The notes: generated by a model not told the origin, from the letters alone. A DNA stretch of 64,000 bases from an uncultured Rhodospirillaceae bacterium (GCA_913030825.1 CAJWCU010000018.1:1-64000); one strand, 5' to 3'; positions 37,124-45,723 are shown, counted from the first letter of the stretch. Numbers and translations are program-made.

Positions 37124-38232
37124 TGACCTATTTCCCCCCCGCCGGTCGTTGGGACCGCATCGATCCCGCCGCCGCCGGCCTGAACTCCGCGCGGCTGGCC
37201 GATGCCGTGACCTTCGCCGAGAACGCCGAAACCCCCTGGCCGCGCGACCTGGACAAGGCCGAATTCCTGCCGTCGCTGACCCAGGACGAACCGCCGCCCT
37301 GGAACGAAATCCTGGGCCCCGTGGCCGCCCGCGGCGGCCCGGCGGGCCTGTTCATTCGACAGGGTAAGATCGCCGCCGAATGGGGCGATCCGGCGCGCGC
37401 CGACATGACTTTTTCCATCGCCAAGAGCTACCTGTCGATCCTCGCGGGTCTGGCATTGGGCGAAGGGTTGATCGACGATCTGGACGACACGGTCGCGAGC
37501 TACGTCGACGGGGATTGGTTCGCGTCCGACCACAATGCGGCGATCACCTGGCGCCACCTGTTGACCCAGACATCGGAATGGCAGGGCACCCTGTTTTCCA
37601 AACCGGACCAGGTCGATCATTTCCGCAGCCTGGGCGACGGCGGCGAGGACAAGAAAAAGGGCCAGAAGCGGGAATTGTCCGCGCCCGGCACCTATTGGGA
37701 ATACAACGACGTGCGGGTCAACGCCCTGTCCCTGGCGCTGCTGCACGTCTTCCGCCGGCCTTTGCCGGAAGTCTTGCGCGATTCCGTCATGGCGCCGATC
37801 GGCGCTTCCGACGAATGGAAATGGATGGGCTACCGCAATTCCCAGGTGACCATCGACGGGGTTGAGATGATCTCCGTTCCCGGCGGCACCCATTGGGGTG
37901 GCGGCATGCAGATTTCATCCCTCGACCACGCCCGGTTCGGCCATCTGATCAAGCAAGACGGTGTCTGGGACGGCCGCCGAATCCTGCCCGACGGCTGGGT
38001 CCGCGAGGTCCGAACCCCCTGCCCGATCAATCCGGTCTACGGCTATCTCTGGTGGCTGAATCCGGACCGCACGCAATACCCATCGGCCCCGGAAACCAGC
38101 TTCTTCGCGCTGGGGGCCGGCACCAACCTGATCTGGATCGATCAGGAGTTGGATATCCTGGCTGTCTTCCGCTGGGTCGACCGGGCCTCGCTGGACGCGC
38201 TAATATCGGGCTTCATGGCGGCGTTGGAATAG
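37123..38232 (+). CDS. Serine hydrolase, beta-lactamase (class C)/esterase family
   Basis: This 369-residue enzyme has the SxxK motif SIAK (S98-K101), the Tyr motif around YWEYND (Y194) and a GGTHWGGGMQ segment in the place of the third motif. These are features of the beta-lactamase-like esterase and amide hydrolase family rather than of true antibiotic resistance enzymes. No signal peptide is apparent, so it is probably cytosolic. Its ATG overlaps the GntR stop (TGATG), indicating translational coupling. The substrate is unknown; given the neighbours, an ester or lactam in the same catabolic route is a reasonable guess. Confidence 0.88.
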   Translation: MTYFPPAGRWDRIDPAAAGLNSARLADAVTFAENAETPWPRDLDKAEFLPSLTQDEPPPWNEILGPVAARGGPAGLFIRQGKIAAEWGDPARADMTFSIAKSYLSILAGLALGEGLIDDLDDTVASYVDGDWFASDHNAAITWRHLLTQTSEWQGTLFSKPDQVDHFRSLGDGGEDKKKGQKRELSAPGTYWEYNDVRVNALSLALLHVFRRPLPEVLRDSVMAPIGASDEWKWMGYRNSQVTIDGVEMISVPGGTHWGGGMQISSLDHARFGHLIKQDGVWDGRRILPDGWVREVRTPCPINPVYGYLWWLNPDRTQYPSAPETSFFALGAGTNLIWIDQELDILAVFRWVDRASLDALISGFMAALE

Positions 38233-38259
38233 ACCGCCAACGACGATGGGAGCATCCGC

Positions 38260-39222
38260 ATGACACCCGAAGACATTCTGCGCCATCCGGCGCGGGTCCT
38301 GACCCAGGACCAGCGCGAGGCTTATTTCCGTGACGGCTATCTGGTCGTTGAACGCCTGATCCCCGAAGACGTGGTCGACGAAATTAACCGCATCACCGCC
38401 GGTTGGATCGACCGATCTCGGGCCATCACCGCGCCCAACGACGTGCTCGACGTGGCGCCGTCGCATTCGGCGGAAAAGCCCGTGGTGCGGCGGTTGAAGA
38501 AACCGGACGGCATGGACCCGGCCTATTGGGACTACGCCAACGGCGTGATCGCCGACGTGGCGGCGGACCTGTTGGGCCCGGACGTCTGCTTTCATCATTC
38601 GAAGCTGAATTTCAAATGGTCCGACGGCCACGACGAAGTCGCCTGGCACCAGGACATCGCCTTCTACCCGCATACCAATTATTCCCTGCTGGCCATCGGC
38701 ACCTATCTCGCCGACGTCAATCCGGGGGACGGGCCATTGGGCGTCATCCCGGGCAGCCACAAGGGCCCGATCTTCGAACACTATGACGATAACGATATCT
38801 GGACCGGACGGATTAAGGACGACGCGGTCGCCGAGCTGCCGACGGAAACCGCCGTTTACTGCCCGGCGCCCAAGGGCTCGATCACGATCCACCACGCCCG
38901 TGCCGTCCATGCGACGGAAGCGACGACCCATAGTGTTTCAGGCCGCCCGCTGCTGATCAATGCCTTCGCCTCGGCCGACGCTTTTCCTTATGCGGCATTG
39001 AAAAGCACCTATACGGAACATTTCCGCACGTTGGTGCGCGGTACCCCGGCCCGCTGGGCCCATCACGACCCCGAACCCTGCCCGACCCCGCCGGACTTCT
39101 CGACGGGCTATACCTCGATCTACGCGCAGCAGGCGGGCGAACCGGGCACACCGACCCCGCGCGATCCGGGCCACCGCCCGGAAGCGGCGATCAAGGCGGC
39201 GTTGAAATCGGCGGCGGAGTGA
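38260..39222 (+). CDS. Phytanoyl-CoA dioxygenase (PhyH) family oxygenase
   Basis: This 320-residue Fe(II)/2-oxoglutarate-type oxygenase has the iron motif HQD (H130-D132) in WHQDIAFYPH, the distal histidine in HHARAVHAT (H217 or H212) and the 2-oxoglutarate arginine in SGRPLL. GDGPLGVIPGSHKGP is diagnostic of the family. Members hydroxylate small organic acids, ectoine or natural-product precursors. A GGGAG site precedes the ATG by 8 bases, and the gene lies 27 bases after the serine hydrolase, so it is probably the last gene of the GntR-controlled operon. The substrate is unknown. Confidence 0.9.
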   Translation: MTPEDILRHPARVLTQDQREAYFRDGYLVVERLIPEDVVDEINRITAGWIDRSRAITAPNDVLDVAPSHSAEKPVVRRLKKPDGMDPAYWDYANGVIADVAADLLGPDVCFHHSKLNFKWSDGHDEVAWHQDIAFYPHTNYSLLAIGTYLADVNPGDGPLGVIPGSHKGPIFEHYDDNDIWTGRIKDDAVAELPTETAVYCPAPKGSITIHHARAVHATEATTHSVSGRPLLINAFASADAFPYAALKSTYTEHFRTLVRGTPARWAHHDPEPCPTPPDFSTGYTSIYAQQAGEPGTPTPRDPGHRPEAAIKAALKSAAE

Positions 39223-39240
39223 GGATACGGCGCGGTGGGA

Positions 39241-39423
39241 TCAACCGCCGCGCGACGCCCCCCGGGTCGAGGTCGGGCTGGTGAACGACCGCCCACCCTT
39301 CGGCGCGCCGAAGGATTTCGCCCCGGTGGCGATGCCGTGTTTGGGCTGACCGCCGGGGTTCTCGGCCTCGTTCGACGGGCGTTTCTTCTTGGGCTTTCTG
39401 TTCGGGCGTTTGGTACCGGGCAT
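39241..39423 (-). CDS. Small basic protein of unknown function
   Basis: This frame encodes 60 residues, very rich in Lys, Arg, Gly and Pro (MPGTKRPNRKPKKKRPSNEA at the start, GRSFTSPTSTRGASRGG at the end), with no hydrophobic core, so it is probably disordered and may bind nucleic acid. A GGAGG motif lies about 11 bases before the ATG. It fits the gap between two genes on the other strand without overlapping either. I cannot assign a function, and it could be a chance frame. Confidence 0.45.
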   Translation of the reverse strand: MPGTKRPNRKPKKKRPSNEAENPGGQPKHGIATGAKSFGAPKGGRSFTSPTSTRGASRGG

Positions 39424-39489
39424 GAATTTCAGGCCTCCGCGTTGGGGTCATGAGAAGCATCAGATTACGCCATCCCCGGCGGAAGGCAA

Positions 39490-39517
39490 TTGCCCTGACG
39501 GGATCGTAAGGTTATAG
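39490..39517 (+). promoter_or_regulatory. Candidate sigma-70 promoter for the carbonic anhydrase-like gene
   Basis: TTGCCC at 39490-39495 and TTATAG at 39512-39517 are separated by 16 bases, in the gap before the gene at 39544. The match is moderate. Confidence 0.35.
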
Positions 39518-39543
39518 CCATAGAAACGGCTTGGGAGATGAAA

Positions 39544-40068
39544 ATGAAATATTCGCTGGGCGATAAACGGGTCCAGACCGACGGCGACAATTATTGGATC
39601 GCCCCCAACGCCGCCGTGATCGGCGACGTGGTTCTAAAAAAAGATGCCAGTGTATGGTTCGGCGCGACCGTCCGCGGCGACAACGACACCATCACCATCG
39701 GCGAAGGCAGCCAGATCCAGGACGGCAGCGTCCTGCACACCGACCCCGGCTATCCCCTGACCATCGGCGCCCATTGCACGATCGCTCATATGGTCATGCT
39801 GCACGGCTGCGAAATCGGCGACGGGTCCATGGTCGGCATCGGTGCGGTGGTGTTGAACGGCGCCAAGATCGGCAAGAACTGCATCATCGGTGGCAAGGCA
39901 TTGATCGGCGAAGGCAAGGAAATTCCCGACAATTCCCTGGTCATGGGCATCCCCGGCAAGGTGGTCAAGGAAGTCTCCGATGCCCAGAAGGAAATGCTCG
40001 CCCACATCCCGCCGCATTATGTCGAGCGCTGGAAGCGCTACATGCAGGACATGAAGCCCCAGGATTGA
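39544..40068 (+). CDS. Gamma-carbonic anhydrase family hexapeptide-repeat protein
   Basis: This 174-residue left-handed beta-helix protein forms trimers with metal at the subunit interface. The three histidine ligands are present: H65 (LHTDPG), H82 (IAHM) and H87 (MLHGC), with the five-residue spacing of the last two as in gamma-carbonic anhydrase Cam. The C-terminal helix is normal. Of two in-frame ATGs six bases apart, the second (39544) is six bases from GGGAG while the first abuts it, so I chose the second. Many members of this subgroup (YrdA/PaaY-like) are thioesterases or have little carbonic anhydrase activity, and the acyl-CoA ligase gene 72 bases downstream fits that view. Confidence 0.9.
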   Translation: MKYSLGDKRVQTDGDNYWIAPNAAVIGDVVLKKDASVWFGATVRGDNDTITIGEGSQIQDGSVLHTDPGYPLTIGAHCTIAHMVMLHGCEIGDGSMVGIGAVVLNGAKIGKNCIIGGKALIGEGKEIPDNSLVMGIPGKVVKEVSDAQKEMLAHIPPHYVERWKRYMQDMKPQD

Positions 40069-40140
40069 CGCCGCCCCCGCACCCACCCCTCATCGCCATT
40101 CGCGCCTGACGGACGCCCAAAGCCAAGAGAACACCCCGCC

Positions 40141-41670
40141 ATGGATTTGCCCATCGACATCTTCTTTCGCGCCGCCGCCAATGCCCCGGACCGCATCGCC
40201 ATCAAGGATGGCGACTTCACGCTGAGCCACGGGGAATTGGCCGAACGGGTCAATGCTGTCGCCTGCGGCCTGCAGGACATCGACCCGACCCCGCAAAGCC
40301 GGGTCGGCGTCTGCGGCTACAACTCGGTGGAATATCTCACGGCCTTCCTCGGCACACTGGCCGCCGGAAAGACCTGGGTGCCCATGAACCCGCGAAACGG
40401 CCACGAGGAATTGTCGCGCATGGTCGAGGCGACGGCGCCGTCAATCATCGTCTCCGACGCCAATACCATGGACCGGTTCGAGGCGGGCGACGCAACCATC
40501 GTACGCGGCGCGCCGCTCGGTGGGCCGGAGCATGCCTGCGGCGGCGACCTGAACGTCGCGGCGATGATGAGCGACTTCGCGGGCAAGCAGCCGAAACGCC
40601 ATGAACTTTCCCCCGACGACGTCCAGGCTCTTAAGTTCACCGGCGGCTCGTCCGGCCGGCCCAAGGGCGTGCAGCAAACCTACCGCGTCTGGCATACCTG
40701 CATCGACCTGATGATCCGCGCCTTCGAACTGGACGAAAACGACCGCAACCTGCTGGCCGCCCCGATGACCCACGGCACGGGCACGCTTCTGGTGCCGATC
40801 CTGGGGCAAGGCGGGATGCATGTCTTCATGCCGCAGCCGACGCGCCCGGCCGGCATCATCGACGCCTTCGAAGCCGATCGCATCACCACGGCCTTCCTGC
40901 CGCCGACCGTGATCTACATGATGATGGCCGAGGAAGACCTGACCAAGCGCGACTTCGCCAGCCTCAAGCACGTCATCATCGGCGGTGCCGCCATGCGGCC
41001 GAGCGAGATCAAACGCGCCCTGCCGATGTTCAACAACGCGCTGGAAACCTGCTACGGCCAGACCGAAGTGCCGCAGATCGTTACCGTCATGCGGGCTCGC
41101 GACTGGTTGGAGGACGACCACAAGCTGTCGTCCTGTGGCAAAGCCACGGACCGCTGCGAGCTCCGCGTCATCGACAAGGACGGCAATTTCCTTGGGACCG
41201 GCCAGGCAGGTGAGATCGTCATCCGCTCCGAATTGGTGATGAAGGGTTATCTGGACATGCCGGAAGCCACCGCCGAAACCATCAAGGACGGCTGGCTATA
41301 TACCGGCGACGTCGCGGAAATCGAAGAAGACGGCTTCGTCTATATCAAGGACCGCATCCGCGACATGATCGTGACCGGCGGCTTCAACGTCTATCCGTCC
41401 GACGTCGAGGCGGTCCTGGGCCAGCACCCGGCGATCAAGGAATGCGTCGTCTTCGGCCTGCCCGACGATAAATGGGGCGAGGCCGTGCAGGCCGCCGTCG
41501 AAACCCACAAGGATCAACCGGCCGACGAGGCCGATATCATTCAATACGTGAAATCGCGGCTCGATTCCGTGAAGGCGCCGAAGCGGGTGCATTTCGTCGA
41601 CGAACTGCCGCGCAGCCCCGTGGGCAAAGTCCTGCGGCGCGAAGCCAAAGCCCAATTCCAGGAGTCCTGA
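40141..41670 (+). CDS. AMP-forming acyl-CoA synthetase (class I adenylate-forming)
   Basis: This 509-residue cytosolic enzyme activates a carboxylic acid to its acyl-AMP and then acyl-CoA. The P-loop is TGGSSGRPKG (167-176), a variant of the usual TSGTTGxPKG. The later motifs are CYGQTE, the YTGDV segment, and the catalytic Lys K496 in SPVGKVLRR. MKGYLDMPEAT and VYPSDVEAVL are family-typical. The citryl-CoA lyase-like gene starts 4 bases after the stop, so the CoA ester made here is likely its substrate. The acid itself cannot be read from the sequence. Confidence 0.93.
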   Translation: MDLPIDIFFRAAANAPDRIAIKDGDFTLSHGELAERVNAVACGLQDIDPTPQSRVGVCGYNSVEYLTAFLGTLAAGKTWVPMNPRNGHEELSRMVEATAPSIIVSDANTMDRFEAGDATIVRGAPLGGPEHACGGDLNVAAMMSDFAGKQPKRHELSPDDVQALKFTGGSSGRPKGVQQTYRVWHTCIDLMIRAFELDENDRNLLAAPMTHGTGTLLVPILGQGGMHVFMPQPTRPAGIIDAFEADRITTAFLPPTVIYMMMAEEDLTKRDFASLKHVIIGGAAMRPSEIKRALPMFNNALETCYGQTEVPQIVTVMRARDWLEDDHKLSSCGKATDRCELRVIDKDGNFLGTGQAGEIVIRSELVMKGYLDMPEATAETIKDGWLYTGDVAEIEEDGFVYIKDRIRDMIVTGGFNVYPSDVEAVLGQHPAIKECVVFGLPDDKWGEAVQAAVETHKDQPADEADIIQYVKSRLDSVKAPKRVHFVDELPRSPVGKVLRREAKAQFQES

Positions 41671-41674
41671 CCCC

Positions 41675-42490
41675 ATGGCCGAAAAGAAACAGCCGACCCA
41701 GAAACTGGCGACCCATACGCTGACGGATCTGTATTACCGGGACCAGAATCTGGTCACGGAAATGATGGGCAAGATGACCTTCACCGAGGCGATGATCCGC
41801 CACATCCTGAACCGCGAGCCCTCGGCCGCCGACGTGGCGATCATCGACGCGGTGCTGCTGGCATTGATGGAACATGGCCTGACGCCCAGCGCCGTTGCCA
41901 CGCGCCTGACCTATCATTCGGCGCCCGAGGCCCTGCAGGCCGCCGTCGCCGCCGGCATCATGAACGTCGGCTCGACTTTCGTCGGCACCATGGAGAATTG
42001 CTCCAAGCTGCTGCGCGAAATGATCGAAAGCGACGAAGATTTGGAGGTGGCGGCGGACCGCATCGTCGCCGAGCATCGGGCGGCGCGCAAATACCTGCCC
42101 GGCTTCGGCCATCACCTGCACAAACCGGATGACCCGCGCACCCCGAAGCTGTTCGAAATCGCACGTGCCAACGGGGTCAAGGGCGACTACATCCACGCCA
42201 TCGAAGTCCTGAATGCGGCCGTCGACAAGGCCGCCGGCAAGCATATGACAATCAACGCCACGGGCGGCACCGCCGCCGTGCTGTCGGAAATCGGCATCTC
42301 GCCGGAAATCATGCGCGGCTTCGCCGTGATCGCCCGCGCGGCGGGTCTCGTTGCCCATATCGCCGAGGAACGGGATGTGCCGACCGCGCGGTTCATCTGG
42401 GACATCGTGGAAGAGGAAATTCCCTATTCGGGGAAGGCGCTCGACGGTCTGACCGGCGACGACGACGGGGCCAACGACGGCGGCGACTAA
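41675..42490 (+). CDS. Citryl-CoA lyase-like / citrate synthase family protein
   Basis: This 271-residue protein matches the short citryl-CoA lyase-like branch of the citrate synthase superfamily, well below the 400-430 residues of true citrate synthase. Conserved pieces are ALMEHGLTPSAVATRL, the GFGHHLHKPDDPRTPKLFE region with its active-site histidine, and NATGGTAAVLSEIG. The C-terminus is Asp/Gly-rich. Members cleave or form a carbon-carbon bond next to a CoA thioester. The 4-base gap to the ligase suggests a two-step route: acid activation, then cleavage to acetyl-CoA or a related ester plus an oxo acid. The route is inferred. Confidence 0.85.
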   Translation: MAEKKQPTQKLATHTLTDLYYRDQNLVTEMMGKMTFTEAMIRHILNREPSAADVAIIDAVLLALMEHGLTPSAVATRLTYHSAPEALQAAVAAGIMNVGSTFVGTMENCSKLLREMIESDEDLEVAADRIVAEHRAARKYLPGFGHHLHKPDDPRTPKLFEIARANGVKGDYIHAIEVLNAAVDKAAGKHMTINATGGTAAVLSEIGISPEIMRGFAVIARAAGLVAHIAEERDVPTARFIWDIVEEEIPYSGKALDGLTGDDDGANDGGD

Positions 42491-42583
42491 GTCCCGTATT
42501 TTGTGGAATTTCTATACCGAATGGTCTTTTGACCGGACGGTGACGGCCCGTTTTACGGGACGAACGGAGGACTTGCGCGGGTG

Positions 42584-42603
42584 GTCTAGAACTTTCGTCT
42601 AGA
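42584..42603. promoter_or_regulatory. Direct repeat GTCTAGA upstream of the second XRE gene
   Basis: GTCTAGA occurs at 42584-42590 and 42597-42603, a 13-base period. TCTAGA is itself palindromic. The palindrome GCATATGC follows at 42612-42619. These lie in the gene-free stretch 42491-42734 and may be regulatory. Confidence 0.3.
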
Positions 42604-42639
42604 TAACATGCGCATATGCACTGTGTTAGCATCCCCTTG

Positions 42640-42702
42640 GATTCAATAGGAAACTCCGGTCACAAAAATCGCATAAACGGGCTCTAGCCTCCTATTGAAC
42701 CC
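42640..42702. promoter_or_regulatory. Long-spaced inverted repeat before the second XRE gene
   Basis: TTCAATAGGA at 42642-42651 is matched by its exact complement TCCTATTGAA at 42690-42699; allowing one mismatch the arms extend to 13 bases (left arm from 42639, right arm to 42702). The 38-base spacer would place two half-sites about four to five helical turns apart. The right arm ends 33 bases before the ATG at 42735. This suggests paired operator sites, perhaps for autoregulation by the XRE protein. Confidence 0.5.
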
Positions 42703-42734
42703 ATGGAGAAAAAAATCAGAGGTGCAAACCGTCC

Positions 42735-43193
42735 ATGCCGAGAACATCCGACCGATCACATCCCAACCGCATGCCGCCAGGCGTCCCGCATCCCGTCGAT
42801 ATTCATGTCGGCGCGAAGGTCCGGGAACAGCGAAAGGCAAAGGGAATGAGCCAGGGAGAATTGGGAGATTCGCTTGGCCTGACGTTCCAACAAATCCAGA
42901 AATACGAACGCGGCGCAAACCGCATCGGGGCTTCGCGCCTGTATCAACTCAGCCGTATTCTCGGCGTGCCTGTGTCCTATTTCTTCGATTCGATGCCGGG
43001 CGACATTCAGATGACGCAGGATAATTTCGACCTCGATGTAACTTTTTCGGAGGATCCGCGCGATTCGTCGGACGTGATGGGGTCAAGTGAAACCACCGAT
43101 CTGGTGACCGCCTACTACGGCATCGAAAATCCCCGCAAACGGCGCGCCGTGCATGACTTGATCGCTACCCTGTCCAAGGCCGACTGGGATTAG
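42735..43193 (+). CDS. XRE-family transcriptional regulator, PraR-like paralogue
   Basis: This 152-residue DNA-binding protein is a paralogue of the one at 31640. They share the leader PPGV-x-x-PVDIHVG, the recognition segment GLTFQQIQKYERGANRIGAS and the RIL-VPV-YFF segment, but differ in the C-terminal third (here TDLVTAYYGIENPRKRRAVH). The near-identical recognition helix implies that the two bind the same or very similar operators, while the different tails may set partners or signals. It is a stand-alone gene with inverted repeats upstream. Family assignment is firm; targets are unknown. Confidence 0.9.
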   Translation: MPRTSDRSHPNRMPPGVPHPVDIHVGAKVREQRKAKGMSQGELGDSLGLTFQQIQKYERGANRIGASRLYQLSRILGVPVSYFFDSMPGDIQMTQDNFDLDVTFSEDPRDSSDVMGSSETTDLVTAYYGIENPRKRRAVHDLIATLSKADWD

Positions 43194-43291
43194 CCGCGGG
43201 CCGGCACTTCCCGGCCGGTCCATCGATACACGATCGAGAAACACCCCAACCCGTACCGCGACGAGCGGCCCGGGCCAACGGCTGCTGTGAT

Positions 43292-44461
43292 CTATTCCAG
43301 TGTCTCGAACAGCCTGACCATCAGTTTGGTCCGCTCGACGAGGGACGAGTAATAAATGAACTCGTCATGGGAATGGGCGCCATGGCCGTCCGCCCCCAAG
43401 CCGTCCAAGGTGGGAATGCCCAAGGCCCCTGTGAAATTGCCGTCCGACCCGCCGCCGGTCTTGACGTCGTCCAATTCGAAGCCGATCTCGGCCGCCAGTT
43501 CCTTGGCGTGGTTGAACAGCTTTTCGATGCCTTCGAACTTCTCATAAGGCGGGCGGTCGATCCCGCCCTGGATGTCGAGTTTGCAATCGGGATCGACCGG
43601 TTTCATGGCCGCGACCTTGTCCTCGATCTCCTTGGCGGCGTCCATATCGGGCACGCGCATTTCCACGGTGATCTCGCAATGGGCGGGGACGACGTTCGTC
43701 AGCGTGCCGCCGGAAATCGTGCCGACGGAACAGGTGATTCCGCGGTCGTAATCGGTCAACGCCTCCAGCGCCAAAATCTGATGCGCCATTTCCTTGATGG
43801 CACTGCGCCCTTCCATATGTTTCATGCCGGCATGGGACGGGCGGCCGGTGACCACGATGTCGTACTTCAGACGGCCGTTGCGCGCGGTCACGATCTTACC
43901 CCCGTCGCGGGCAGGCTCGGTGACCAGGACGTATTTGTTCTGCTTGGCCAGGTCGACGATCATTTTGCGGGACGTCGGGCTGCCGATCTCTTCTTCCGGG
44001 ACATAAAGGAAGGTAATGGGAAGCGGCGTTTCGCGGCCCGTGCGGACCAGATGCCGATAAGCATGCATAGCGATATAGGCGCCGGATTTCATATCGTAGA
44101 TGCCGGGGCCGTAGACCTTATCGTCCTCGCGGCGGACCTTTAGTTCCTTGTCGATGATGCCGATGGCATGGACGGTGTCCAGGTGCGACAGCACCAGGAT
44201 ACCCGGCCCGTCACCGCCCCAGGGCGTGCGCGCGACCAAAATATCGCCGAATCCGTCGCGCCCTGGAATGCGTTCCATTTTGGCGCCCAGCGCCGCCTGT
44301 TCGCTTTCGACCTTGTCGACCACGCGGTTGACGGCGACGCCGTCATGGGACGGGCTTTCGATTTCCACCCATTCAAGGATGCCGTCGAGAATTTCATCGG
44401 CGTCAAGAACGGCTTCGTTTGATTGCAGGGCGGACGGCTGGTCGGATGGCTGGTCGGTCAT
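43292..44461 (-). CDS. M20-family metallopeptidase (carboxypeptidase G2-like)
   Basis: This 389-residue two-zinc hydrolase has the metal motifs SHLDT (H93, D95), GPGIYDMKSG (D123), PEEEIG (general base and ligand, E156/E157), VTEPA (E182) and the C-terminal GAHSHDEF. The dimerisation domain includes GRPSHAGMKHMEGRSA. It most resembles glutamate carboxypeptidase-type M20A enzymes, which remove C-terminal glutamate or cleave acylated amino acids. No signal peptide is apparent. A GAGGA site precedes the ATG. It lies next to, but is probably not co-transcribed with, the PAS gene upstream (gap of 80 bases). Confidence 0.92.
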   Translation of the reverse strand: MTDQPSDQPSALQSNEAVLDADEILDGILEWVEIESPSHDGVAVNRVVDKVESEQAALGAKMERIPGRDGFGDILVARTPWGGDGPGILVLSHLDTVHAIGIIDKELKVRREDDKVYGPGIYDMKSGAYIAMHAYRHLVRTGRETPLPITFLYVPEEEIGSPTSRKMIVDLAKQNKYVLVTEPARDGGKIVTARNGRLKYDIVVTGRPSHAGMKHMEGRSAIKEMAHQILALEALTDYDRGITCSVGTISGGTLTNVVPAHCEITVEMRVPDMDAAKEIEDKVAAMKPVDPDCKLDIQGGIDRPPYEKFEGIEKLFNHAKELAAEIGFELDDVKTGGGSDGNFTGALGIPTLDGLGADGHGAHSHDEFIYYSSLVERTKLMVRLFETLE

Positions 44462-44541
44462 GGGGAGAGAATCCTCGTTGAAACATCAGACATTCGTTGT
44501 AATGCCTTTGCCGTGCGGAGGGAACCCGGCCCGCCGGGTCG

Positions 44542-45045
44542 CTATCCGTCTTCCGCGCGGTCGATACAGGCCATGATCTGAGTGACCCCACCACCATCGA
44601 TGCCGAGCGGGAAAAACCCCCGTTCGAAGCGGAAGTAGATGCTTTCATCGATTTCTCCGGCCGCCAGGATCGCCGGTTTCCGGTCTTTCACGACCCGTTC
44701 GCACGCCCCGATCAGAAACGAGACGTCGAACGGCCAGGCGACCCGGTCCATGAAATGGCCGGTCGGGTCGATTGGCTTCAGCATCGATCGGTATTCGACG
44801 AGGGCCGTGCCACAGAACCGGTAGCGAAACCGGCAAGATGAAATCCCCGGTTCCACGTCCAGAACGGCGACGAAAGGAGCCACATCGTAGATATCCATGA
44901 GGCTGACCTCGGACCAGTCCGGGAACGGACGGTCGCGCCGCAGGTCGATCCAGTAGTCGAAAACCCTTTTTATTCGGGTGCTTAGCACCCCCCCTGGGCC
45001 AGGTGACGATGAATCGTCATCCCCCCCGCGCTCGTTAGGCGGCAT
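44542..45045 (-). CDS. PAS-domain (PAS_5-type) protein
   Basis: This 167-residue protein consists mostly of one PAS-like domain. The pattern RIKRVFDYWIDLRRDRPFPD, then LMDIYDVAPFVAVLDVEP and FRYRFCGTALVEYRS, is typical of the PAS_5 family that is abundant in Rhodospirillales. There is no output domain, so it probably works by protein contact or as a stand-alone sensor. The N-terminal 20 residues are disordered. A GGGGAGAAGG sequence directly before the ATG supports the start. The long AT-rich, palindrome-rich gap upstream probably holds its promoter. Confidence 0.8.
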   Translation of the reverse strand: MPPNERGGDDDSSSPGPGGVLSTRIKRVFDYWIDLRRDRPFPDWSEVSLMDIYDVAPFVAVLDVEPGISSCRFRYRFCGTALVEYRSMLKPIDPTGHFMDRVAWPFDVSFLIGACERVVKDRKPAILAAGEIDESIYFRFERGFFPLGIDGGGVTQIMACIDRAEDG

Positions 45046-45086
45046 GCCTTCTCCCCACTATTGTTTTTCATGCCGATGACGAAAAA

Positions 45087-45154
45087 ATTGAATCCCGAAT
45101 AACAGTGAATATTCCTGCATTCAATAAAATTCGATGTATATCGACAAATTTGTC
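45087..45154. promoter_or_regulatory. AT-rich divergent intergenic region with nested palindromes
   Basis: Between the PAS gene and the GNAT gene lie ATTGAAT/ATTCAAT arms (45087-45093 and 45119-45125), the palindrome GAATATTC (45107-45114) between them, and the perfect 12-base palindrome GACAAATTTGTC (45143-45154). The region is much richer in A and T than its surroundings and carries the divergent promoters. Confidence 0.45.
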
Positions 45155-45222
45155 TGTTATCTGAAAAAATCACGCCTCCCGGACCCGGCGCCGCTTTGAC
45201 CGGCCCTCGGACCTGGCGCAAT

Positions 45223-45681
45223 ATGCCGGACATGAAATTTCGTGACGCCACCCAGGATGATCTTGCCGCCATCGTCGGCCTGCTCGCCGACGATACGCTC
45301 GGCGCCAATCGGGAGATCGCGCCGCCGCCCGTCGCGGAATGTTATGTCGCGGCCTTCCGGGCCATCGACGCCGATCCGAACAACCGCGTCATCGTCGCCG
45401 AAGACGCCGAAGGCGTCGCCGGTTGCCTGCAACTCACGCTGATCCCCAATCTGTCGCACCAAGGTGCCTGGCGCGCCCAGATCGAGGCCGTCCGGGTCGC
45501 CGGTCGGCTGCGTGGCCAGGGCGTGGGGCGCGCCTTGTTCGATCATGCCATCGCCGAAGCACGCCAGGCCGGATGCGCCATGGTGCAGTTGACGACCGAC
45601 CGCACGCGGCCGGAAGCCTTTTCATTCTATGAACAGATCGGCTTCACCCACAGCCATGCGGGCATGAAAATGCGGCTGTAA
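45223..45681 (+). CDS. GNAT-family N-acetyltransferase
   Basis: This 152-residue enzyme transfers an acetyl group from acetyl-CoA to an unidentified amine. The acetyl-CoA motif is VAGRLRGQGVGRALFDHAI (Q/RxxGxG/A), followed by QLTTDRTRPEAFSFYEQIGF, the usual C-terminal signature. The start may be the ATG at 45223 or the one at 45232 (MKFRDATQDD); a TTG at 45196 would add nine residues. The gene is convergent with the ABM gene and has no informative neighbours. Confidence 0.88.
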   Translation: MPDMKFRDATQDDLAAIVGLLADDTLGANREIAPPPVAECYVAAFRAIDADPNNRVIVAEDAEGVAGCLQLTLIPNLSHQGAWRAQIEAVRVAGRLRGQGVGRALFDHAIAEARQAGCAMVQLTTDRTRPEAFSFYEQIGFTHSHAGMKMRL

Positions 45682-45723
45682 CGCCGCGCCGGCCGCGACT
45701 TGAGGCGCCCCGAAAACGGAGGA

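Noticed and set aside
43194..43291. GGCCGG-CACTTC-CCGGCC hairpin after the second XRE gene as an intrinsic terminator
   Set aside because: No T-tract follows on either strand, so termination is not supported.
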